Positions 1 through 8,056 of a stretch of DNA of 64,000 bases are shown piece by piece; position 1 is the first letter of the stretch, and every line of letters begins with the position of its first letter. The notes under the pieces were generated by a model, which was not told the DNA's origin, did not search any database, and saw nothing but the letters and a program-made list of their open reading frames with translations. Source of the DNA: an uncultured Monoglobus sp. GTDB taxonomy: Bacteria; Bacillota; Clostridia; Monoglobales; Monoglobaceae. The stretch is taken from contig CANRGH010000006.1 in NCBI GenBank assembly GCA_947630135.1, positions 1-64,000 of the forward strand. The letters run 5' to 3'. Made by a program: the position numbers and the translations under genes.

Positions 1-78
1 TAATTCTACCACTTTTTCTTTCCCACACTTAATTCCACTCTAATTTCCACTCTGGAATTTACTTTGGGAATTCACGCC

Positions 79-113
79 CTAGTACCTAGTTCCTATTCTC
101 TAGTTTCTATGTT
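79..113 (+). repeat. 35-bp heptad element (5 x 7 bp, CTANNNN, ending CTATGTT)
   Basis: CTAGTAC CTAGTTC CTATTCT CTAGTTT CTATGTT read directly; same architecture as elements at 1026, 1279, 1556, 61084(-), 61173, 61388. Confidence 0.8.
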
Positions 114-140
114 GACTTTACAATTGTTTTGAGGTATAAT
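112..140 (+). promoter_or_regulatory. sigma-A-type promoter of the Rpn gene
   Basis: TTGACT (112-117), 17-bp spacer, TATAAT (135-140), upstream of ORF 154. Confidence 0.7.
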
Positions 141-153
141 ATAAACACGGGAA

Positions 154-1029
154 GTGATGAGATTGGATAACAAAAAAATAATAAAGAGAAATGTCAAGGA
201 CAGCGTGTTTACTAATTTGTTTCAGGACACAAAATATATTGTGGAGCTGTATAAGGCTCTACACCCAGAGGCGGATTATGTGACCGAGGATATGATAGAG
301 ATAGTAACGCTCAAAAATATTCTCACCGACAGCCTGTATAATGATCTCGGCTTTATGCTTGACAAAAGGCTGATAGTTCTGGTCGAGGCGCAGTCCACTT
401 GGACGGTGAATATAATAATCCGCGGCCTTATGTACCTGGTGCAGACATATCAGGACTATATTGAAAAAGAGGAGCTTAACATCTACAGCTCAAAAAAGCT
501 TGAGATACCGAAGCCTGAGCTTTATGTGATCTACACGGGCGACAAGAAGGTTGAGGAAAAAGAGATCAGCTTGAGCGAGGAATACTTCGGCGGCGACGCG
601 ACGGCTCTTGACGTCAGAGTCAAAGTGATCACAGACAGCCGCGAGGGAGACATAATAAACCAGTATGTTATGTTCACGCATATACTGAACGAGCAGGTAA
701 AGAACCACGGCAGGACAAAAAAGGCGATAGACGAAACGATAAGAATATGCAAAGACAGGAATATCTTAAAAGAATACCTGTCCCGACACGAAAGCGAGGT
801 GCATGATATAATGTTTTCTTTATACGACGATGAGCAGATACAAAAAGCAATGATGAGAGAAGCACACAAAGAGGGACGAATGGAAGGACGAATGGAAGGA
901 CGTCTGGAAGGCCTAAGAGAAGGCGAAATGCGCGGGATAGACGCAATGATAGCGAATTTGAAAAATATGGGCGTGAGTGAGGAAATGTTGCGAAACGCGG
1001 CGAATATGTCGCAGTCGCAGCGCTCCTAA
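154..1029 (+). CDS. Rpn family recombination-promoting nuclease / PD-(D/E)XK nuclease family putative transposase
   Basis: 291 aa; N-terminus KRNVKDSVFTNLFQDTKYIVELYKALHPE and 'LVEAQSTWTVNIIIRGLMYLVQTYQDYI' typical of Rpn/PDDEXK_2 proteins; C-terminal EG-rich tetrapeptide repeat region. Confidence 0.9.
   Translation: MMRLDNKKIIKRNVKDSVFTNLFQDTKYIVELYKALHPEADYVTEDMIEIVTLKNILTDSLYNDLGFMLDKRLIVLVEAQSTWTVNIIIRGLMYLVQTYQDYIEKEELNIYSSKKLEIPKPELYVIYTGDKKVEEKEISLSEEYFGGDATALDVRVKVITDSREGDIINQYVMFTHILNEQVKNHGRTKKAIDETIRICKDRNILKEYLSRHESEVHDIMFSLYDDEQIQKAMMREAHKEGRMEGRMEGRLEGLREGEMRGIDAMIANLKNMGVSEEMLRNAANMSQSQRS
811..1029 (+). CDS. Putative intragenic C-terminal small protein (RpnS-like), 72 aa
   Basis: In-frame ATG (M220) preceded by GAGGTG at 796-801 (9-nt spacing); same SD/ATG context conserved in the three downstream copies. 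Confidence 0.5.
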   Translation: MFSLYDDEQIQKAMMREAHKEGRMEGRMEGRLEGLREGEMRGIDAMIANLKNMGVSEEMLRNAANMSQSQRS

Positions 1030-1060
1030 TCGCTATTCGCTAATTACTAATCACTATGTT
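1026..1060 (+). repeat. 35-bp heptad element
   Basis: CTAATCG CTATTCG CTAATTA CTAATCA CTATGTT; the Rpn stop codon lies inside the first heptad. Confidence 0.85.
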
Positions 1061-1075
1061 GAGGTGCATGATATA

Positions 1076-1282
1076 ATGTTTTCACTGTATGATGATGAAC
1101 AGATACAAAAAGCAATGATGAGAGAAGCACACAAAGAAGGCATAAAAGAAGGCCGCATGGAAGGTCGAATGGAAGGTCGCATGGAAGGCATAGACGCAAT
1201 GATAGCGAATTTGAAGAACATGGGCGTGAGCGAGGAAATGCTGCGCAATGCTGCTAATATGTCGCAGTCGCAGCGCTCCTAA
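1076..1282 (+). CDS. Stand-alone RpnS-like C-terminal cassette, copy 2 (68 aa)
   Basis: MFSLYDDEQIQKAMMREAHKEGIKEGRMEGRMEGRMEGIDAMIANLKNMGVSEEMLRNAANMSQSQRS; GAGGTG SD at 1061. Confidence 0.55.
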   Translation: MFSLYDDEQIQKAMMREAHKEGIKEGRMEGRMEGRMEGIDAMIANLKNMGVSEEMLRNAANMSQSQRS

Positions 1283-1313
1283 TCGCTATTCGCTAATTAC
1301 TAATCACTATGTT
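1279..1313 (+). repeat. 35-bp heptad element
   Basis: Copy of 1026-1060 element between cassettes 2 and 3. Confidence 0.85.
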
Positions 1314-1328
1314 GAGGTGCATGATATA

Positions 1329-1559
1329 ATGTTTTCACTGTATGATGATGAGCAGATATTCAACGCCGCAATGAGGGAGCACGCAAAAACCGCGCGTGCC
1401 GAAGGCATAAAAGAGGGCCGCATGGAAGGTCGCATGGAAGGCTTAAAAGAAGGCGAAATGCGCGGAATAGACGCTATGATAGCGAATATGCGCAAAGCGG
1501 GGATAAGCGATGAGATGATAAGAAACGTTGCGAATATGTCACAATCGCAGCGTTCCTAA
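1329..1559 (+). CDS. Stand-alone RpnS-like C-terminal cassette, copy 3 (76 aa)
   Basis: MFSLYDDEQIFNAAMREHAKTARAEGIKEGRMEGRMEGLKEGEMRGIDAMIANMRKAGISDEMIRNVANMSQSQRS; GAGGTG SD at 1314. Confidence 0.55.
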   Translation: MFSLYDDEQIFNAAMREHAKTARAEGIKEGRMEGRMEGLKEGEMRGIDAMIANMRKAGISDEMIRNVANMSQSQRS

Positions 1560-1590
1560 TCGCTATTCGCTAATCACTAATCACTATGTT
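1556..1590 (+). repeat. 35-bp heptad element
   Basis: Copy of 1026-1060 element between cassettes 3 and 4. Confidence 0.85.
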
Positions 1591-1605
1591 GAGGTGCACG
1601 ATATA

Positions 1606-1810
1606 ATGTTTTCACTGTATGATGATGAGCAGATATTTAACGCCGCAATGAGAGCACGCAAAAACAGCCCGTGCCGAAGGCATAAAAGAAGGCCGTATGG
1701 AAGGGCGCATGGAGGGTATAGACGCAATGATAGCGAATATGCGCAAAGCGGGGATAAGTGATGAGATGATAAGAAACGTTGCTAATATGTCGCAGTCGCA
1801 GCGCTCCTGA
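1606..1810 (+). pseudogene. RpnS-like cassette copy 4, frameshifted
   Basis: Starts MFSLYDDEQIFNAAMR, then a 2-nt deletion relative to copy 3 shifts frame; original frame resumes downstream and would end MSQSQRS-TGA at 1808-1810. Confidence 0.7.
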
Positions 1811-1825
1811 TTACTATGGATTTAC

Positions 1826-1862
1826 AAAAACAGCGGTTTCCGTTTTCGGAGCCGCTGTTTTT
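1826..1862 (+). terminator. Intrinsic terminator after the Rpn array
   Basis: AAAAACAGCGG...CCGCTGTTTTT hairpin. Confidence 0.8.
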
Positions 1863-1925
1863 ATGCCTCGCGCCTTTTTATTTGCGCAAAAAATCACAGA
1901 AAATATTAATATAACAGCGTGATCG

Positions 1926-3320
1926 CTATTCGCCGGCCCCTATGCCGCGGTATGTGGACGCGATCACCGCGGCGGAAATCAGAAACGTTAAAATATCCGA
2001 GACCGGCATTGAATACAGCACGCCGTCAAGGCCGAAAAATATCGGCAAAACCAGCGCGAAGCCCACGCCGAAAACTATCTCCCTTACCATTGACAGCATA
2101 GTTGACGCCGCCGCTTTGCCCATTGCCTGAAGAAAAATGAAGGCCGCCTTGTTTACGCATGCAAGCACCATCATGCACAGATATATTCTGAAGGCCTTCA
2201 CCGCGAACTCGGCGTAATACACGCTCTCGTTGGCCGCGCCGAACACGGCGATCAGCTGCCGCGGGCAAAACTCGGCGACAAGCAGAGCCGCAGCCCCCAC
2301 GAACGCCTCGCAGACGAGCAGCATGGTAAACAGCTTTTTAACTCTGCCATTGAGCCCCGCTCCCATGTTATAGCCCACGATCGGGATGCAGCCCGCGGCC
2401 ATGCCGACGACTATCGAGATCACTATCTGGAAAAACTTCATGACTATTCCGACGACCGCCATCGGTATCTGGGCGTATTGTTCCTGTGAGAAAACGGGAT
2501 CGAGCGCGCCGTATTTTCTTATCATGTTATTTATCGCAGCCATCGCTGCGACAAGCGATATCTGCGACAAAAAGCTGCATATTCCCAAAGGGATCATCTT
2601 TCCGATTATCCGCGCGCTGAGCTTAAAGCTCGGCGGGGAAAGCTTGACGCTCTTTGTGCGCGTTAAATACCAAACGGCCAGGAGCGCGGTGATTATCTGG
2701 CCCGCCACGGTGGCGACCGCCGCACCCATCATTCCCCATTTGAAAACGAAAATAAAAATCGGATCGAGCACGATATTCGCCGCCGCGCCCGCCAGAGTTG
2801 AGGCCATGGCGAATTTCGGGCTGCCGTCCGAGCGTATCACCGGGTTCATGGCCTGCCCGAACACATAGAACGGTATTCCGAGAGTTATATAAAAGAAATA
2901 TTCCTTTGAACACTCAAAGGTTTCGCTGTTGACGGTCCCGCCAAACACGGTGACGATTCCGTTTCGGAACATGAGATACACGGCGCATATCAAAACGCCG
3001 CTCAGCGCCGAGAGAACAACCGCGCTGCCCACGCTCTTTTCCGCGTCGTCGGCATTGCCGCCGCCGAGGCACAGGCTCACAAAGGCGCAGCAGCCGTCGC
3101 CTATCATTACCGCCACGGCAAGGGCTATGACCGTCAAAGGGAACACGACGGTATTGGCAGCGTTCCCGTAAGAGCCGAGATAATCGGCGTTGGCGATGAA
3201 AATCTGATCGACTATGTTATAAAGCGCGGCCACAAGCAGCGATATGATGCAGGGCACGGCGTATTTTCTCATTAAGACCCCGACCTTTTCCTCTGCTAAA
3301 TAAGAGTTTGAATTTTGCAT
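1926..3320 (-). CDS. MATE family efflux transporter
   Basis: 464 aa, about 12 hydrophobic segments, MATE-type N-terminus (VGVLMRKYAVPCIISLLVAALYNIVDQIFI). Confidence 0.93.
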   Translation of the reverse strand: MQNSNSYLAEEKVGVLMRKYAVPCIISLLVAALYNIVDQIFIANADYLGSYGNAANTVVFPLTVIALAVAVMIGDGCCAFVSLCLGGGNADDAEKSVGSAVVLSALSGVLICAVYLMFRNGIVTVFGGTVNSETFECSKEYFFYITLGIPFYVFGQAMNPVIRSDGSPKFAMASTLAGAAANIVLDPIFIFVFKWGMMGAAVATVAGQIITALLAVWYLTRTKSVKLSPPSFKLSARIIGKMIPLGICSFLSQISLVAAMAAINNMIRKYGALDPVFSQEQYAQIPMAVVGIVMKFFQIVISIVVGMAAGCIPIVGYNMGAGLNGRVKKLFTMLLVCEAFVGAAALLVAEFCPRQLIAVFGAANESVYYAEFAVKAFRIYLCMMVLACVNKAAFIFLQAMGKAAASTMLSMVREIVFGVGFALVLPIFFGLDGVLYSMPVSDILTFLISAAVIASTYRGIGAGE

Positions 3321-3356
3321 TTTTTAGTTTCCTTTCGGTTTTATTTCGCGCCGCAC

Positions 3357-3396
3357 AAAAAAAACAGCGCGCAAATCCATCTGGATTTACGCGCTG
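3357..3396 (-). terminator. Intrinsic terminator/attenuator in the MATE gene leader
   Basis: Minus strand CAGCGCGTAAATCCAGATGGATTTGCGCGCTG followed by U8, about 40 nt upstream of the MATE start codon. Confidence 0.7.
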
Positions 3397-3490
3397 TCCG
3401 CCACACGATACAGTCATTTTATCATATTTTCAAAAAACTATCAAATGGTAATTGTTCACAAAATTTGAGCCGCCTTTTTCCGCTTTTCAC

Positions 3491-3552
3491 TTGACAAATC
3501 ACTGATTTTTGGTATAATGTAAAGTGATATATTATATAGTGATATATTATAT
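3491..3552 (+). promoter_or_regulatory. Promoter plus 15-bp tandem repeat upstream of hybrid kinase
   Basis: TTGACA (3491-3496), TATAAT (3513-3518), then AGTGATATATTATAT x2 (3523-3552). Confidence 0.6.
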
Positions 3553-3598
3553 ACGGTTCCGAAAATAATGTAAAATCTCAACGGAAGGAGGAGCGAGC

Positions 3599-5719
3599 AT
3601 GGCGCGTGGTATTTTAAGATTTTTTGCGGCGCTCGGCGTCTCACTGTCGTTGATTTTGTGCGCCCTCGCGCCCGCGGCCGTCGCCGAAGGCGAGTCCGCC
3701 GTTGATGCAACCGCCGAAGGTGGACCGAACTTCACTCCGGAGGAACGGAATTTTATCGCGTCACACGACTCGCTCAGAATAGGCTATGTCCAGGACCGCG
3801 TCCCTGTCTCATTCACCGGCGAGGACGGCGAGCTCGCGGGTATTTCCCGCTACATTTTCGACCATGTGAGCGAGCTCTGTGGCATTGAGTTTGAGTATGT
3901 GCCGCTCCCCGCGGGAGACGTTACATATGACTATCTTTTAAGCGCTGATCTTGACCTTGTTTCAAGCGTTGAATATAACAAGGAAAACCAGAACGCGCGC
4001 GGAATTCTTATCAGTAATCCCTATTTGTCAAGCCGAAAAGTGGTCGTCGCGCGCGACGGCCTTGAATTCAGATACGACGCAAATCTTAAGATCGCCATAT
4101 CCACCGGCTCGCAGACGCTAAGAAAGGTTCTCGGTGCATCCTACCCCAATTTTGAGCTCGTGGACTATCCCTCTATCGACGCCTGCTTTGACGCGGTGAA
4201 CTCGGGCGAGGCCGATCTTATGATCCAGAACCAGTACGTCGTCGAATACTGGATGTCAAAACCGATCTACGAAAAGCTTAAGGTGATCCCCGTGCTGGGC
4301 CTTGACGATCAGCTCTGCTTCTCCGCTGTCGTGGCCTTCGGCGAGGGCAGCGAGCAGTCCCAGGCCGACGGCCGCACCCTTATAAACATACTTAACAAGA
4401 CCATAAACTCGATGTCCGAGGACGAGGTCGGCAGCTTTACCATTCAGGGAATAATGGAAAATCAGTACCGCTTCACGGTTTCGGATTTTCTGTACCGCTA
4501 CCGCCTGGCCGTGACCGCGCTGTGCATACTTCTGCTTATTATCCTGGTGCTGGCATTCCTGCTTATCCGCCTGCATATTAGGTACACCGAAAACAAGGCC
4601 GACACGAAGGCGCGGGGACAGTTTTTGTCCGCCATGAGCCATGAGATACGGACGCCGCTTAACGGCCTTATCGGGCTTAACCACCTTATGCTCGGCAATA
4701 CCGACGACAAAGAGCGCCTGACAAATTACTTAAATCAATCCAACGTGACCGCGAATTATCTGGTGTCGCTGGTCAATGACATGCTTGACATGTCAAGCCT
4801 TCAGTCCGAAAATCTGACGCTTGACCTTAAGCCGATCGATCTTAAGCTTGTGATCGACACGGTCAACTCGATAACGGAACACGCCATGGCTGACAAAGGC
4901 ATAGCCTACAGCTCGAACTGCGCGCTGACATGGCCGTGCGTTCTGGGCGACGAGGTCCGCATTCAGCAGGTGCTGCTTAACCTTTTGGACAACGCGCGCA
5001 AATTCACGCCGAAGGGCGGAAAAGTCACGCTTTCCGTAAGGCAGGAGCTGACCGAAGACAGCGAGGTCCTCACCACCGCCGAAGTCTCGGACAACGGACG
5101 CGGAATGAGCCGTGAATTCCAAAAACATATTTTTGATGTTTTTGCCCGCGAGCTTGACACGGTTTCAAAGGGCAATGAGGGCACGGGCCTCGGCCTTCCG
5201 ATAAGCCGCCGCCTGGCGATGCTTATGAACGGCGACCTGACCTTCGTCAGCGACAAGGGCAAGGGCAGCGCGTTCACGTTCACATTTGTCGCCGAGCCCT
5301 CGGTCATGCCGAAAAAAGAAGAACCGAAGTATCCCGACGCCTCAAGGCTGAAGCCGAATATTCTGGTTGCCGAGGACAATGAACTCAACGGCGAGATCAT
5401 CCTTGAGCTGCTCCGCGAAAACGGATACAAGGCGGAGCTTGCCGAAAACGGAAAAATCGCGCTTGAGATGTTCGAACGCTCCGAAAACGGCGAGTTTGGC
5501 GTTATTCTTATGGATCTGCTTATGCCCGAGCTGGACGGCTTCGAGGCGGCCAAGGCTATCCGCGCCTTAGACAGGTCCGACGCGAAAACGGTCCGCATCT
5601 TCGCCTGCACCGCAAACTCCTCGGACGAGGACAGAGAAAAAGCCGCTTTAAGCGGCATGAACGAGTTTATTACAAAGCCCGTTGACGTAGGAAAACTGAT
5701 CAAAAAACTTGAAGAATAG
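3599..5719 (+). CDS. Hybrid sensor histidine kinase/response regulator with extracellular SBP_bac_3-type sensor
   Basis: Signal peptide, periplasmic-binding-like domain, TM, HisKA (MSHEIRTPLNGLIGL), HATPase (GTGLGLPISRRL), C-terminal REC (ILVAEDNELN...VILMDLLMPELDG). Confidence 0.93.
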   Translation: MARGILRFFAALGVSLSLILCALAPAAVAEGESAVDATAEGGPNFTPEERNFIASHDSLRIGYVQDRVPVSFTGEDGELAGISRYIFDHVSELCGIEFEYVPLPAGDVTYDYLLSADLDLVSSVEYNKENQNARGILISNPYLSSRKVVVARDGLEFRYDANLKIAISTGSQTLRKVLGASYPNFELVDYPSIDACFDAVNSGEADLMIQNQYVVEYWMSKPIYEKLKVIPVLGLDDQLCFSAVVAFGEGSEQSQADGRTLINILNKTINSMSEDEVGSFTIQGIMENQYRFTVSDFLYRYRLAVTALCILLLIILVLAFLLIRLHIRYTENKADTKARGQFLSAMSHEIRTPLNGLIGLNHLMLGNTDDKERLTNYLNQSNVTANYLVSLVNDMLDMSSLQSENLTLDLKPIDLKLVIDTVNSITEHAMADKGIAYSSNCALTWPCVLGDEVRIQQVLLNLLDNARKFTPKGGKVTLSVRQELTEDSEVLTTAEVSDNGRGMSREFQKHIFDVFARELDTVSKGNEGTGLGLPISRRLAMLMNGDLTFVSDKGKGSAFTFTFVAEPSVMPKKEEPKYPDASRLKPNILVAEDNELNGEIILELLRENGYKAELAENGKIALEMFERSENGEFGVILMDLLMPELDGFEAAKAIRALDRSDAKTVRIFACTANSSDEDREKAALSGMNEFITKPVDVGKLIKKLEE

Positions 5720-5724
5720 AAAAC

Positions 5725-5755
5725 AGGACGGCGAAAATGCCGTCCTTATTTTTAT
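5725..5755. terminator. Bidirectional terminator between convergent genes
   Basis: AGGACGGC gaaaat GCCGTCCT flanked by A/T tracts. Confidence 0.7.
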
Positions 5756-7158
5756 TCCTTTCCGTTCCAGCAGTAGGTGCAGAGCTTGCACTCGGGCAGG
5801 CCTATCGCCTCTATCATGTCGTCAAGACGGTTGTACATAAGCGAAGTGAAATTCTGCTCCTTGCACATTTCGTCGACCATTTCCTTGTAGTTTTGGCTTT
5901 CGGGATCGGCGTAATCCGCGAGCACCTCGCCGGAAACGTTGTCCCCCTCGCGCTTTCTTATGGTGCGGCGCGCTATCAGGTCAAGCTCCGACTTGGAGCG
6001 CGAGAAGTTCAGATATTTGCAGCCGAACATGATCGGCGGGCAGGCGGGTCTGATATGGACCTCGGTCGCGCCGCTGTTATACAGAAACTCTGTGGTCTCT
6101 CTGAGCTGCGTTCCGCGCACGATCGAGTCGTCGATCAGCAGCAGGCTCTTGTCGTGGATGAGCTCCTTGACCGGAATAAGCTTCATTTTGGCGATCACGT
6201 CGCGCTGCGCCTGAGTGGGCGGCATAAACGAGCGCGGCCATGTCGGAGTGTATTTGATGAACGGCCGCGAAAACGGTATGCCCGACTCGTTGGCGTAGCC
6301 TATGGCGTGCGCCGTGCCCGAATCGGGAACGCCCGCAACCATATCGGGCTTCACGCTGTCGCGCTCCGCCAGCTTATGGCCGCAGTTGTAGCGCATCTGC
6401 TCAACGTTGACACCCTCGTATGTTGAGGGCGGATATCCGTAATAGACCCAAAGAAACGAGCATATCTTCATTTTCTCGCCCGGCGGCGACACGGTCTCGG
6501 CGCTCTCGGGCGTCACGAACACGATCTCCGCAGGGCCGAGCTCCTTGTATGTATTGTATCCCAAATTCAGATACGCGAAGCTCTCGAACGACGCGCACAT
6601 GGCGCCGTCCTTTTTTCCGATGACTATCGGCGTTCTGCCAAGTCTGTCGCGCGCCGCGTAAATTCCGTCCGCGGTGAGGATAAGCATTGACATTGAGCCG
6701 TCGATGAGCTCCTGCGCCAGTTTTATTCCGTCAACAATGCTGTCGGCCTGATTGACGATCGCCGCGACAAGCTCGGTCTGGTTGACGCTGCCGCCGCTCA
6801 TCTCAAGAAAGTGCGTTACCCCTTTGTTATACGCCTTTTCAACAAGCTCGTCCATATTATTGATGCGGCCCACCGTGGTTATCGCGAAGCTGCCGAGATG
6901 CGAGCGCACGATAAGCGGCTGCGGCTCGTTGTCGGAAATGCAGCCTATGCCCGACGTGCCCTTCATTTTTTCAACGTCGCTCTCAAATTTCGTTCTGAAC
7001 GGCGAGTTTTCAATGTTGTGAATGGCGCGGTCAAAGCCCTTATCGCCGTGCACAACCATTCCGCCCCTCTTTGTGCCAAGGTGTGAATGATAATCAATTC
7101 CGAAAAATAAATCAAGCACACAGTCTTTTTTTGAAGTTACACCAAATATTCCTCCCAT
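5752..7158 (-). CDS. Amidophosphoribosyltransferase-like protein (PurF paralogue, glutaminase Cys absent)
   Basis: PRPP loop SLLLIDDSIVRGTQ; PurF-like body; starts MGGIFG rather than MCGIFG. Confidence 0.85.
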   Translation of the reverse strand: MGGIFGVTSKKDCVLDLFFGIDYHSHLGTKRGGMVVHGDKGFDRAIHNIENSPFRTKFESDVEKMKGTSGIGCISDNEPQPLIVRSHLGSFAITTVGRINNMDELVEKAYNKGVTHFLEMSGGSVNQTELVAAIVNQADSIVDGIKLAQELIDGSMSMLILTADGIYAARDRLGRTPIVIGKKDGAMCASFESFAYLNLGYNTYKELGPAEIVFVTPESAETVSPPGEKMKICSFLWVYYGYPPSTYEGVNVEQMRYNCGHKLAERDSVKPDMVAGVPDSGTAHAIGYANESGIPFSRPFIKYTPTWPRSFMPPTQAQRDVIAKMKLIPVKELIHDKSLLLIDDSIVRGTQLRETTEFLYNSGATEVHIRPACPPIMFGCKYLNFSRSKSELDLIARRTIRKREGDNVSGEVLADYADPESQNYKEMVDEMCKEQNFTSLMYNRLDDMIEAIGLPECKLCTYCWNGKE

Positions 7159-7446
7159 AGCAAACTCCTTTCATGCCGTAAGTTCATAGATCCGCCGACT
7201 GTATAATCCAAATTGATTTTTATGATTTAATTATATACTGTTTCAAAACAAAATTCAATAATATTTTTACAATTTTTCGCAATTTTTATTTTAATATAAT
7301 CTCCCGGATATTCATATGCCGGAATATAAGTCCGAGCGACCAGCCGCTTATTTTAATTTTGACTATTTTGTCAAAATCGTTGTTGACAACAATTTTAATA
7401 AAAGTTATAATTAATCCAAATTAAAAATCAAAAAGTGTGATAAAAT

Positions 7447-8010
7447 ATGAAACAATTTCCGGAAAAATATATTACCGCAAATAATAAAACTTATCTTATA
7501 CGCAGCTTTAACGAAAACGACAAAGATAATTACATCAAAACATACCAAAAAACATCTGATTTGGAAACAATATATAATAACTCGGATTTTTGTCGATATT
7601 TTCTCGCAAATGTTCCAGATGAAAACGAACTGATTTTTTCAATCACGGAAAGATCAACGGACGCGTACTGCGGATTTTGTAATTTAAGAAACATTCACAC
7701 TCTAAATCCCGAAGTAGGCATACGCCTTATGCCCGAATACCAAAGGATCGGAATTGGCACACAGGTTTTGCCCGTGGTAATGCGCTTTTTTAAAAACAAC
7801 CACCCTTCGGCGGAATTTACGGCAAGAGCATACAACGATAATATCGGCAGCCGCCGATTGCTGAAAAAATTGGGCGCCTCGGAAATCGGTACCGAAATGA
7901 GCGAATATGAACAATGCCTTCGGAGCCTTCAAAAATTAAGCGGCCTTCCGCCCGAAATTCAGGCGGAAAACAGCCGCTTCATAGTAATCTATAAATTTAA
8001 TAACAACTGA
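7447..8010 (+). CDS. GNAT family N-acetyltransferase
   Basis: PEVGIRLMPEYQRIGIGTQVLPVVMRF...YNDNIGSRRLLKKLGA motif A/B. Confidence 0.88.
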   Translation: MKQFPEKYITANNKTYLIRSFNENDKDNYIKTYQKTSDLETIYNNSDFCRYFLANVPDENELIFSITERSTDAYCGFCNLRNIHTLNPEVGIRLMPEYQRIGIGTQVLPVVMRFFKNNHPSAEFTARAYNDNIGSRRLLKKLGASEIGTEMSEYEQCLRSLQKLSGLPPEIQAENSRFIVIYKFNNN

Positions 8011-8056
8011 AACCAGATAATGGACAAAACGTTTCGGTTCGCAAAAAATACCGATT

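Noticed and set aside
1026-1590. CRISPR-like array in the Rpn region
   Set aside because: Repeated 35-bp elements are separated by homologous coding copies of ~220 bp, not unique short spacers; no cas genes.
3217-3417. Leader peptide ORF for the MATE gene (ATG 3415-3417, minus)
   Set aside because: The ATG overlaps or immediately follows the -10 box, so it is probably not in the transcript, and there is no SD.
4963-5703. 246-aa minus-strand ORF opposite the hybrid kinase
   Set aside because: Ser/Arg-rich antisense shadow; the plus-strand kinase motifs are unambiguous.
7159-7446. Purine riboswitch upstream of the PurF-like gene
   Set aside because: AT-rich intergenic region without the purine-aptamer core or paired P1-P3.
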